The notes beneath the pieces were generated by a model. That model worked only from the letters and a program-made list of their open reading frames with translations. It did not search any database and was not told where the DNA came from. A stretch of DNA of 64,000 nt from Metridium senile (Eukaryota > Cnidaria > Anthozoa > Actiniaria > Metridiidae), in the NCBI GenBank assembly GCA_949775045.1, contig OX459098.1:14510207-14574206 (forward strand), given 5' to 3'. A program made the translations under genes and the position numbers. Shown here one piece after another: positions 32,801 through 41,780 of this stretch; the first letter of the stretch is position 1; every line of letters starts with the position of its first letter.

Positions 32801-34310
32801 GTAAATGTTTTCATTTTATTAGTAAATTCTACAAGTACATCCAAACATACCTGACTATCATTGTACAGTGTTAGTAACAGTGCATATGCTCCTGTTCTAT
32901 AACCAGGAATGTACTCTTTGGACCCTGTAGCCTGCACATCAATGAAAGTACAAGACAACATTTGAGTATTTGCTAAGGTACGCTCTATAATAATATATCA
33001 GAAATCATTCTTAAGTTTTAAGAATAATTTACAGTTTTAGCTTTCTGGGATTCTCAAAGGAATCCAATGACAAGCATATAAGATCCACCATTATCACAGT
33101 CTACTCATCGCCTGATGAAGACTAGCAGTAGCAGTCGAAACGTCGAGGTCCAAACCTTTGACATTTGCGAGACAAATGATTAACATACTATTTAGATTTT
33201 CTATGTTTCTTTAATTAATTGATCTCAGTTCACCTTTGCACTACTGCTTTGCCTTTTGCTGCCCAGAGGAGCTTTCTTAGGGGGAGACACACTACTTTGG
33301 TATCCTTGAACACTGCATTCTTCCAGGCTTTGGATATCTAAAACAGTATTCAAAATTCAACTGTAAACAATGGCCCTTTTAAGACAATAAGCCATGAGAC
33401 AAATCATCTTGACAGAAAAAATCTTCTGTGAATAACCCAGGGAATGTACTCGGGGGGTAGCATGACGGGGAGGTCTGACATATTTTTTGGGGGTTGACAA
33501 TTTTCGTTCTTGGTATTTTTTTGGGTCAAGAGACCTGTCACATATTTGTTTTGGGTGTCCACATCTCCAAGTTCAATTTTTGTTTCGATCCGTGTATAAG
33601 AAAATTATTTGTTTAAAATCTAAATAAATACATTTATCTTAGCCATCACTGTTAAGGTACCTGTAGGATTAGCTGTAGAAAGTGCATCGTCTAACTTCTT
33701 AGCAATACTTTCTCCTATGATAATAATAAAAATAATAGTTATAATACAATAATAGAAAATAATAGTTGTAGCATCATAGTGTTGTGGATTGTCATTTGTA
33801 GATTGCCAAGAAAACTGCATTGTACTTGTATTAAATAATGCTGACAGCAGACAAATCCTACAGTTTTTAAACTTGAAGTGACGACATGCCACAGTACAGG
33901 TAATTTTGTAAATGTGTAATACCATTTTGCAGCAATATGAAGTGTCAAGTTATGACCCACTATAGCCACACAATAATACTAGTAAGTTATCAAATAACAA
34001 ATCGTGTTTTAAAACAGTAAACTTTAATGCATACCGATTCCTTCCAAAATCGTTGCCTCTTGTCCACTTTGAAGTGGCAAAGGATACTTTTGAATTGATG
34101 ATAAAGCCTGAATAAAACAAACCTTTTGATTAAAAACATTATATAAACATACACAATGACATTTGAGGACATGTGTGACGATCGAGGTACCTTTGCATAA
34201 GCATACTGCAGTTTGGATCCTTTTTCGCGTGCTTCGTCCCTCCATTCCTTTAAAAGCCTTTCAAACAAAGGATTTGGACAAGGTAGAGTCTTTTTGGCGT
34301 TTCGCCCCAT
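20984..34310 (-). CDS. MUS81: MUS81 structure-specific endonuclease, 18 exons
   Basis: Catalytic subunit of the MUS81-EME1 type nuclease, which cuts branched DNA at stalled forks and recombination joints in the nucleus. Exons (minus strand, 5' to 3'): 34310-34191, 34107-34035, 33714-33661, 33337-33234, 32931-32851, 32345-32265, 31707-31435, 30631-30525, 29507-29455, 28660-28562, 27824-27747, 27102-26990, 26442-26326, 25436-25341, 24561-24442, 23870-23767, 22820-22737, 21050-20984. All joins are GT-AG and keep frame: 1824 bp, 607 aa, against about 551 in human. The N-terminus has [17 protein letters not shown] and [12 protein letters not shown] (N-terminal HhH); a winged helix spans about 118-230; a Ser/Thr-rich linker follows. 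The nuclease domain has [24 protein letters not shown] (about 392) and [16 protein letters not shown] and [12 protein letters not shown] follow, and the C-terminus has the HhH region (QLMQISGIS) and [14 protein letters not shown]. All expected motifs are present. Confidence 0.95.
21507..21690. mobile_element. Foldback element, AACACCGTAAAAAATG family
   Basis: The left arm carries ACTAGCGAGTAAACTAGTAT and AATGAAATTTGTAACACCGT; the right arm repeats the latter inverted after a short loop. Member of the commonest repeat family in the window. Confidence 0.85.
22020..22160. mobile_element. Foldback MITE (CTCTTATTTACCAC arms)
   Basis: Arms at about 22022-22075 and 22105-22160 are inverted copies containing CCTCTTATTTACCAC and GGCGCCA-like cores. 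Confidence 0.75.
22285..22713. mobile_element. Nested foldback elements next to MUS81 exon 17
   Basis: Outer arms (ACACCTACTTGCAGTATAAG at about 22292 and its inverse ending 22713) enclose a second foldback (22330-22520, arms ACACCTACTTGCAAGAAAGT) and a third (22527-22677, arms GAACATTTGTGATTTAGT). The right edge is 24 bp from the donor of exon 17. Confidence 0.8.
23451..23748. mobile_element. Foldback element, ACACCTATTTCAAAAATCGT family, full copy
   Basis: Terminal inverted repeats at 23451-23482 and 23716-23747 continue into inner inverted segments containing CCTGCAAAGGATGTCGG. It ends 18 bp from the donor of MUS81 exon 16. Related copies: 19101-19402, 26063-26300, 37996-38060 (one end only). 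The same ends bound an unrelated core at 45983-46487. Confidence 0.85.
24127..24340. mobile_element. Foldback MITE, TAGTCCCCTTCACAGTTCCC family
   Basis: Near-complete inverted repeat: the left half has GAGCTTGCAATGATAGAGAC, the right half its inverse, closing with AAGATGGCG and GGGGACT. Other copies: 25907-26070 (truncated), 26544-26761, 42750-42955, 48790-49006. No ORF of its own. Confidence 0.88.
24975..25305. mobile_element. TAGTTACTA-family MITE interrupted by a second foldback element
   Basis: The outer element matches 11445-11697. At about 25100-25245 a separate inverted repeat is inserted, arms TAGAGTGAAG and ATTTAACCCGTGAAATAGA, and the outer sequence resumes exactly after it. Lies in a MUS81 intron. 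Confidence 0.8.
25465..25563 (+). pseudogene. LINE reverse transcriptase C-terminal fragment
   Basis: Thirty-two codons and TAG reading [11 protein letters not shown] then [16 protein letters not shown]-x-L-P followed by FK-x-x-LK-x-x-LF is the standard C-terminus of CR1/L2-like LINE polyproteins. Inserted antisense in a MUS81 intron. Confidence 0.7.
25907..26070. mobile_element. Truncated TAGTCCCC-family MITE
   Basis: Left half and part of the right half; cut off where a 26063-26300 copy of the ACACCTATTTCAAAAATCGT family begins, which suggests insertion of the latter. Confidence 0.75.
26544..26761. mobile_element. TAGTCCCC-family MITE, full copy
   Basis: Both ends present (AGTTCCCTGCG at left, AAGATGGCGCAGGGAACTGT at right) with arms complementary over most of their length. 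It lies in the intron between MUS81 exons 12 and 13. The overlapping plus-strand frames are not genes. Confidence 0.88.
26990..28660 (-). CDS. MUS81: MUS81 exons 10-12, catalytic core
   Basis: Exon 10 (28660-28562) encodes [15 protein letters not shown] with the first metal-binding Asp of the XPF-type nuclease. Exon 11 (27824-27747) encodes [15 protein letters not shown]. Exon 12 (27102-26990) encodes [16 protein letters not shown] with the diagnostic ERKxxDD motif. Phases 1, 1, 0. The acceptor of exon 12 is present three times because of a 123-bp tandem triplication (27091-27450). Confidence 0.93.
27091..27450 (-). repeat. 123-bp tandem triplication across the MUS81 exon 12 acceptor
   Basis: GAGACAGTTGACCTAGACAA starts at 27091, 27214 and 27337. 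On the minus strand each copy contains the polypyrimidine tract, AG and the first 12 exon bases. Only the copy at 27102 runs on into the full exon. Confidence 0.9.
28296..28465. repeat. 85-bp direct tandem duplication in a MUS81 intron
   Basis: Two adjacent, essentially identical copies starting TCACAATAGGTGAGCGTGTG (about 28296 and 28381). The near-identity suggests a recent event or assembly artefact. Confidence 0.9.
29120..29275. mobile_element. Foldback element in a MUS81 intron
   Basis: TTCTAGAGTACAAACACTAA near 29120 pairs with TTAGTGTTTGTATTCTAG near 29255; inner arms TACCACTAAAT and ATTTAGTGGTA. Confidence 0.75.
29577..30470 (-). mobile_element. Two tRNA-derived SINEs, one carrying a nested foldback element
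   Basis: Copy 1 is about 29577-29860, copy 2 about 29960-30470, both minus strand. Copy 2 keeps a tRNA head: B box inverse GGAATCGAACC at 30410-30420 and A box inverse at 30449-30459. Copy 1 has the A box (about 29817-29828) but a lost B box. The bodies share AACACATCAAAC and CCACTCACT-like text. A copy of the AACACCGTAAAAAATG family (30130-30313) interrupts copy 2. Both lie in MUS81 introns. Confidence 0.7.
31946..32095. mobile_element. Degraded foldback MITE in a MUS81 intron
   Basis: CAGTGGTACCTATATTAAGT at the left and AACCGCTTAATGG at the right, with repeated GTTAGCCGCTAAATAGAGG-like text. Resembles the TACAGTGGAAC element at 46919-47105. Confidence 0.5.
32605..32785. mobile_element. 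Foldback element in a MUS81 intron
   Basis: Arms contain ACATTTTTTCATCTCAATCG at about 32638 and its inverse at about 32745, continuing to TTTTGATGAATTTT at the outer ends. Confidence 0.75.
33105..33155 (+). ncRNA. Hammerhead-ribozyme-like core in a MUS81 intron
   Basis: CTGATGA (33112-33118), a four-pair stem GACT/AGTC, GAAA (33137-33140) and GTC (33148-33150) occur in hammerhead order. I could not pair the outer stem I, so self-cleavage is doubtful. Such motifs are known from Penelope-like elements. Treat as a motif relic. Confidence 0.3.
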
Positions 34311-35100
34311 CAATCAGATCAAATCGACAATGTAAAAAACTGACTTTAAAACCATTTCATTCTTGTTTGATTACAAAATGACCGCTCTCCCATGGTATTG
34401 ACCGCTGTCTCATAGTACTGGGGGCGTACCTCTTTGTTTAGTAGGGTGGGGTGGTGTTTATCTGGATTTTGTGTGGGCGGACAGAAATTTTATAAAAACA
34501 AAAAGCTTTACATTTGTGACAAATTGTTCCAACCTGATGTCTATGTCATATTGAATGTCATTGGACAGCATTTCAATGCTTTTGATTCACAAAAAATAAC
34601 ATCTTTATTTTATTTTTGATAATTGAATGAATAGGGATTTTCTATAGCGATATTTTTGATTAAAAAAGGCTGTAAATATCGTGTAGATAGATATGTTCTA
34701 TTAATCATATGTTATAACATTTGTTTCTCATTTTCCTACAAGCCCCCAACGATCAAAAGTGAATAAATTGAAGGATTTTCCATACCGTTCAGGCTAGTGA
34801 TTGGTCCATTTTGCTCATTACGTATTCACAGAGAGGTGATATTCCGGAACTATAAGCGGATGCTGCTGCTGTTTGCCGAACCATTTCAAAGGATATACTT
34901 TTCCCCCGATTTTCTCGCATATTTGTCTCATTTTTCATCTAGATTTTAGAGTCATTTCTGTTTATCAATTTCAGTAAATCATCTATCCCAAGCTGAAGCA
35001 ACGTGTCAAATCTCAAAGATGAATACGGCGAATTGAGTATCCTCGGCTAGTTTTAATACCGTGAGACTGTGAAAATCGATGCCTTTTCAAAGTAACGAAA
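34311..35100. promoter_or_regulatory. Probable divergent promoter between MUS81 and the plus-strand gene
   Basis: The MUS81 start codon (34310, minus) and the ATG at 35101 (plus) point away from each other across 790 bp. No TATA box at a convincing distance on either side. The region near 34780-35100 is richer in GC and CG dinucleotides than its flanks. A role as shared promoter is inferred from layout only. Confidence 0.4.
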
Positions 35101-35167
35101 ATGGAGGAAAAGTCGTCGAGCGAGAAAGATGTCCTATTTTGTAGTCTTTTTCTTCTCTTCTGGCAAG
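35101..35167 (+). CDS. Candidate first exon, likely of the synaptotagmin gene
   Basis: ATG in good context (CGAAAATGG), 22 codons reading MEEKSSSEKDVLFCSLFLLF then WQ, and a perfect donor CAAG|GTAAGA in phase 1. The next good plus-strand coding exon (41781) begins in phase 1, so the two join in frame and give 586 aa in total. No intervening exon was seen, so the link across 6.6 kb is inference. It could belong to another transcript. Confidence 0.45.
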
Positions 35168-37260
35168 GTAAGAATCTACACTTACTAATATTACAATTCA
35201 GTTGTGTCTACTTGTCGTTGTAGTATTATAGTACACTGACTGAAATAACGAATAAACCTGCCAGCGTGGGGAGCCGTCAAACAAAATTCATATAGGCCAC
35301 CATTTACATATTCTTTCAAACCGCTTACAACGAGGAATCAGTTTGAGCGGTAAAAAGTCCTTCCCTCGTTCTATCGTGATATTTTACTGCTCTGTTTTAA
35401 GCTTCTACTATCCAGTATTATACTGTTTTCGTAAAGAGGATTTTTAGTTTGAAGGTCTCGGCACTAGGATAGCTTTTTAATTACGGTATTTGGCTGTTCC
35501 ATAATACATTGAAATCTGTTAAGCCTTCGTGAGCTAAAACAGCGTGTTCCACTATGAAGTCTTTCCAATCTCAAAAATCTCTCTCTTGTCCACTGATGTA
35601 ATTTTCAATGGTTCAAAGTTTGCTCGCGTTAAAATCAAAATGTCGACGCTGTCAGAGTATAAATACAGAAGTCAAAGTTCTTTATTATCAATCCATTCTG
35701 TCATCTTACTTTAAACGAATATTAAGAAACAGAGCTAGAAAAAAACATTGATACTAGAATATACATTATAGAATAGATATTTCGGTATTAGTCTAACTGC
35801 ACAAAGGTTTTTGAGTTTCGAAAGCCTGTGTGTTTTCTTTATTGTATACACGCTGGCTGTCATCTGGCATGGTTTTCTTCTTTGAGTCAGTGAGTGGGAG
35901 TATGTTTTTTTCCTTGGTATAATTACGAATGGAAACCAAGAACAACATTTCATCTAAATTAGTTATTGATAAAGATGTAAATCTAGAGAAAACCTAGTCA
36001 GATATTGATATAAAATCGTGTATTTTGGCCAAAAAACGAAAAATTAAATTTGACTTCCATTCTCTTTAACTGCAGTGAACGAACAGGTGTATTTCATTGA
36101 CACAAAACATTTCAAATTATTCTTCGTCAACCACATAATGTTTAATGGCTAAAACACCACTAACACTGGGCAAAATCTAGCATTTGAATGACCAATGTTT
36201 TCAGTGTTTTCGTGAAACGTTACATTTCGATGTAATGACACAACAATACAATTGTATTCTTCGCGACGGGTAGCGATATTGCATTAAACGGAATATTCCT
36301 CGCAAGTCGAACCTCGTATTGTGATTTTTCGAAGGTAATAGCTTTCTTATTGAAAATGAAATTATTTGCAGTGCTTAAGGATTTATTAACAGCTGTACAT
36401 TCAGTCGTTTAGTCTCAAAACTACTGATTCGTTTCGCGATATATTGGCTGATAAAAGAAATGTTCGGTTTCTAGGTAACCGATGTCATTCTGTATGGAAT
36501 ACAAGTGTGTATGTTGATTCATTGTTTTTAAGATAAACTCTACGATAAATAGACACGTTTCTATGGAACTAAACATTATTAACTACACTCACATGCATAT
36601 ACTCAGTTTTTACAAGAAAACTCATTCTTTTCGAAGCGGTAAATTCAAGACTTTTTTCAGCCAAAACGGAGCATAAAAACTCCACGATGAGACAGTACAG
36701 AAACTATAAATCAAAACTAAAAAAAGTGTGCTTCTTTGTTCGTCGCTGACACTAGTGTAATTTGCTTTTTTTCCCCTTCGCGACGACTGGCAAGATTTCA
36801 GTGTTTGTATAAGCGCTTTACACCGCTTTCATCTCCAGTATGGCGGGAAATTACGGGAAAGAAAAACGAAATTCGAAAACTGAGGTGAAATTATGATTCG
36901 GACCTGTTTTAGAAGACGCGTTAGGTCTCTGTAGTTTATTCTACTTTTACACTTTATAATTAAATAAAATATACGTACTTTCGAACCTCATAACATTATT
37001 TGAATCATTTATTCTAAAACTATCAAAACTGCAAAACATATGAATTAGGTTTATTTGGTTAATTTTAAAACGCCAGTTACTGATTTGAGAAACATTATTT
37101 ATGATAGATATGACCAAACGTTGAAATATGGTGTAAAAATGATTAGATTCATGATGCTACAGTGATTCTGTAGATGAATAAAAACATGTTTAAATACAGT
37201 AGAGCAGATTTCGTGAAAAGCGCGGTGCCTTGTGCGTCGGTGCCTTGCCGCGACCGTAAT
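35168..37260. other. Intron or intergenic DNA without recognised features
   Basis: Unique-looking AT-rich sequence; frames are short and none shows family similarity. I see no strong repeat structure. Confidence 0.5.
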
Positions 37261-37267
37261 ATTTGTA

Positions 37268-37433
37268 ACAAAAAATATTTGTATCCTTTTTACTCCGACG
37301 AAGGGCTAAAGCTCGAAACGACAGTAAAGTTAAGTTAGCATTTTTTAGCATTTTTTAGCATGTTTTCATTATATTACCTATCATTTATATCAAACACCGA
37401 CGCAGCCTATACTAGTTGACTCGCTAGTTTCTA
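37268..37433. mobile_element. AACACCG-family foldback copy (right arm)
   Basis: Starts with CTCCGACGAAGGGCTAAAGC and ends TAGTTGACTCGCTAGTTTC; the other arm is missing. Confidence 0.75.
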
Positions 37434-38289
37434 TTTGTAACAAAATGTTGACATTTCTTGCCGTGCCATGTCCGCGTTCGTGCCGTGAGCCATTCATGGT
37501 TATACGAAATCTGCTCTATACATATACAATAAGAAGGATTTCACGGTGAAGTACAAACCATTGGGACCGCGCAGGATCAAGGAAACTGCCTTTTGATACA
37601 AATTTAAGTTAATGAATGCTCACATCAGAGTTGAAACTGTAAAAAAAATCATTAATCCATGAATAGTTGTTTGAAACTTTCCTGCGGCCAGCACAGTGGA
37701 AAAAAGAAGCCTCTGCTATCTGGAAAACAAAAACATGTTAAAAGATATAAAAGCGGGACACACTAGGCGATTAGCAACACTTCGCAGCGACTCTACTTTC
37801 ACTCATTTTGTTACTGAGACCTGACGCACGAATTCAAACCAGTTTTAATTTGTGCGCCGTGCATGTCTTGGGAACAAAATTCTGTCGCGGAACAAAAAAT
37901 TCCCGTGTGCACACGTGTTGCAGCGATGACTTGTCGCCGGTAGATCTTGCCATGCAGTATGAGCTTTCAGTTTTGAGGTGTCAACTTTAGTATGATACAC
38001 CTATTTCAAAAATCGTTGTCGCAATCGGCAAGGCTACAGTCCACACTCTGAAGCCTGCGCGTGTACTCGTATCGATTTTAATAAATATAGATTAGATATA
38101 ACTATGCGTTTTGGTTGAAATAAATCTTTAATGAGCCGAGTATATGTTCTACAATTTAATACAGGTAGTATTAAGTGGAAGTCTTGCACGCTTCTTGATA
38201 AATATCTGATAAGGAAAACACACACATCTTGACATGCATGCGTTCGTGTGAACTATTGTTTTTGCGTTTGGTACAAGCAAGAAGACTAA

Positions 38290-39050
38290 TGTTCTTGTGG
38301 TTTGTTCTTTCGAAGGACGAAAGGGCAAACGAATAAATGAATCAACGAATGTACATACCGACAGACAGACAGACGTTTGCGCCAACAATTCAACACACAA
38401 ATGAATGAACAAACGGACAAATATGTCTAAAGAAATGAGCTGACAATGAACGAACGAACAAACGAACGAATAAATGTACGGGCAGAAGGAGAGAATTTCG
38501 AGCCAACAAATCAACACACAAATGAATGAACGAATGAACAAACGGACAAATGTGTCTAAACAAATGTGAACTGACAATGAACGAACGAATAAATAAATTA
38601 ATGAATTAATTAGTGAACAAACAAACGAAAGGTCGAACAGACTGAAGTGGGTTAAGCAAACAAATCAACACACAAGCGAATGAATGAATAAATGAACGAA
38701 TGAACAAACGATCGTACAAATAACCAAACAGACAAATGACTAAATCAGTGAACAGAATGATTGAAGTGATAAACATGATGAACAATTCAGCAAACAAACG
38801 AATAGAGCGCGTGAATGGACGACAAACAAACAAACAAACAAACAAACATACAAACAAACAAACAATCAAATAAACAAACATACATACAAACAAACCTGAA
38901 ACAAACAAACAAACTAACAAACAAACTAACAAACAAACAAACAAACAAACAAACAAACAAACAAACAAACAAACAAACAAACAAACAAACAAACAAACAA
39001 TCAATCAATCAAATAAACAAACATACATACAAATAAACCATATCAAACAA
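38290..39050. repeat. AACA/GAAT-rich region ending in (AAAC)n
   Basis: Degenerate GAAC/AAAC/GAAT tetranucleotides from 38290, with a larger duplication (38370-38470 and 38500-38590), then nearly pure (AAAC)n at 38930-39000. Minus-strand LFVC/FVCL frames are artefacts. Confidence 0.9.
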
Positions 39051-39295
39051 TTGTTGTCCTTCGTGCGGGATCCCTGTACATTTTCATAAATTTGGGTTTC
39101 ATGCTTTAAACCTCGTTTCTGAACTGTTTTAAAATGGCCGACTGAAAGAAACAGTCAAATCTATGATATCTGGAAAATTTTAACAAGTTTGGACTAAAAA
39201 TAACGGGAGAAAAAAGCGAAAAACTGTTCTATCGACACCAAATATGGCATGCAAACGAAGGACAACTTTTTTTAGGCAATTTTTTGATATGAAAC

Positions 39296-39740
39296 AAACA
39301 AACAAACAAACGAACTAACAAACAAACTAACAAACAAACAAACAAACTAACAAACAAACTAACAAACAAACTAACAAACAAACAAACAAATGAACAAAGA
39401 AATAAACAAACGACGAACGAACGAAAGAACGAACGAAAGGACGAACTAATGAACGAACGAACGAACGAACGAACGAACGAACGAACGAACGAACGAACGA
39501 ACGAACGAACGAACGAACGAACGAACGAACGAACGAACGAACGAACGAACGAACGAACGAACGAACGAACGAACGAACGAACGAACGAACGAACGAACGA
39601 ACGAACGAACGAACGAACGAACGAACGAACGAACGAACGAACGAACGAACGAACGAACGAACGAACGAACGGAGGGAGAATGAACGAACGAACGAACGAA
39701 CGGAGAATGAACGAACGAACGAACGAACGAACATCATACA
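39296..39740. repeat. (AAAC)n followed by pure (GAAC)n microsatellite
   Basis: 39296-39400 is AAAC/AACT-rich; 39451-39670 is an uninterrupted run of about 55 GAAC units; degenerate units follow. Frames (NERT)n and (FVRS)n on opposite strands are spurious. Confidence 0.97.
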
Positions 39741-40050
39741 TACAACCGTACAAACATGGCAAACAAACAACAACAAGTTTATTACGATGGCTAGCTGTTG
39801 AACCTAAAAACGTATAACCAATAAATTAATTAATTAAACGAATAAATAACGATGGAATTTGTTCCAAGTGGAGGAGATATAGATCATTTTATAGATACTC
39901 AACTGAACATGACCAATAAAAGTAAGTCGAAAGTCGGTAGTATTTAGCTTCGGACGGTTAAACTTGATTGGCCGTCAGTGTTAAGATATACCGTTCTTAA
40001 GGGTGAAAGCTGTTCAATGTAGATATAACGACAATAGCGGTTAATACATC

Positions 40051-40320
40051 ATGGCTTATACAGAAACCACAAGAATAGAAAATACCCTATCAGCTGAATT
40101 GCCCATATTGAAAAGAGATAATTTTTTTTACAATGGTAAATATACACCAAAACTGTGGAACAGCTTACCTGAACATGTAAAAACTAAAGACACTGCAAAG
40201 AATTTTAAAACTGAACTTAAAACATTTCTCTTCCGTGAATATTTTGACAATGATCCTATTTTGTAAGCGCATTGAGTTTTTAAAATGCGCTATAAGCACC
40301 TAGTATAAATAAATAAATAA
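40051..40320 (+). pseudogene. LINE C-terminus with 3' tail
   Basis: Frame of 71 codons with YTPKLWNSLPEHVKTK and NFKTELKTFLFREYF, the standard C-terminal WNSLP/FK-LK-LF pattern of CR1/L2-like LINEs. It is followed by GCGCATTGAG with a complementary ATGCGCTATA and (AATA)n. A degenerate second copy of the same bases lies at about 40390-40640. Confidence 0.75.
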
Positions 40321-40703
40321 ATACAGATAAACAAATATTAATTGCGAACTGATTGATTGAATGACTGTCTGTCGGGAAATGTTGTGAATCGGGATCCCTA
40401 TCAGTTGAATTGCCAAAAAGATATTTTGAAAGCTGCAAGCAATAAGGTCTTTACAAATTTGATCGAAATTGGCTTTTAATTATTGATAGTAGTAGTGTGA
40501 TTATTTAGGATGTTTGGATATATCTCCAGTATTATTTAATTGATATTTATTTATTAGTCAATTTTATGTTTATATAAATTGAACATTTTTCGCATCTATA
40601 TTGAAAAGAGATTTTTTTTACTTAAGTAAATAAATAGATTAATAAATATGAATGGCGAACTGACTGACTGACTGACTGACTGACTGACTGACTGACTGAC
40701 TGA

Positions 40704-41487
40704 TGTAGTTAAGTTGGTGACTGTATATTGTGTTTGTTTCAGGTGTGGCCAGGGTGTAGTATTCTATTGTTGTAGTATGATTGTAGTTAAGCTGGTGACT
40801 GTATATTGTGTTTGTTTCAGGTGTGGTCAGGGTGTAGTATTCTATTGTTGTAGTATGATTGTAGTTAAGTTGGTGGCTGTATATTGTGTTTGTTTCAGGT
40901 GTGGTCAGGGTGTATTCTATTGTTGCAGTATAATTGTAGTTAAGTTGGTGACTGTATATTGTGTTAACCTTTGTTTCAGGTGTGGTCAGGGTGTAGTATT
41001 CTATTGTTGTAGTATAATTGTAGTTAAGTTGGTGACTGTATATTGTGTTTGTTTCAGGTGTGGTCAGGGTGTAGTATTCTATTGTTGTAGTATGATTGTA
41101 GTTAAGTTGGTGACTGTATATTGTGTTAACGTTTGTTTCAGGTGTGGTCAGGGTGTAGTATTCTATTGTTGTAGTATAATTGTAGTTCAGTAGGTGACTG
41201 TATATTGTGTTTGTTTCAGGTGTGGTCAGGGTGTAGTATTCTATTGTTGTAGTATGATTGTAGTTCAGTAGGTGACTGTATATTGTGTTTGTTTCAGGTG
41301 TGGTCAGGGTGTAGTATTCTATTGTTGTAGTATGATTGTAGTTCAGTAGGTGACTGTATATTGTGTTTGTTTCAGGTGTGGTCAGGGTGTAGTATTCTAT
41401 TGTTGTAGTATGATTGTAGTTCAGTAGGTGACTGTGTATTGTGTTTGTTTCAGGTGTGGTCAGGGTGTAGTATTCTATTGTTGTAGT
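40704..41487 (+). repeat. 78-bp tandem array carrying splice-acceptor-like sequence
   Basis: About ten units of 78 bp (two with a 6-bp GTTAAC insertion). Each has TTGTGTTTGTTTCAGG, a near-perfect 3' splice site, then GGTGTAGTATTCTATTG. The last unit runs into ATGCAAACTATGACGCACTC and a donor at 41510. Because 78 is divisible by three, long frames stay open on both strands. Confidence 0.93.
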
Positions 41488-41509
41488 ATGCAAACTATGA
41501 CGCACTCAG
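41488..41509 (+). CDS. Alternative 5' mini-exon of the synaptotagmin gene
   Basis: ATG at 41488, seven codons (MQTMTHS) and a CAG|GTTAGT donor in phase 1, which joins in frame to 41781. Competes with 35101-35167 as first exon; using it gives 571 aa. It lies directly after the 78-bp array. Confidence 0.3.
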
Positions 41510-41780
41510 GTTAGTAATTATATTGGTTTGAATGAATATTACCATGGATACACAGGAAATTGAGTACATTGATTGGTCCAGAACATTATGTAGAAAATAG
41601 AAATCTTTATTCAAAATTGAATAAACTAGATGGTAGTCCAGTCATTGACTTATACCTCTGCTATCAACTGGAGCCCTGTGACACATCTACAATAGACCAG
41701 TTTCATGTTATCTAGCACCGTTGTAATATTTCACAAAAGGACTGTATTCGATATTTCTAACATTGTATTGTTTGTTATAG

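Noticed and set aside
39229..39817. NERT and FVRS repeat ORFs
   Set aside because: Microsatellite translations; both strands are open only because the GAAC unit lacks stops.
40639..41505. 288-residue minus-strand repeat ORF (TTPETNTIYSHLL units)
   Set aside because: Antisense of the 78-bp array; no independent support.
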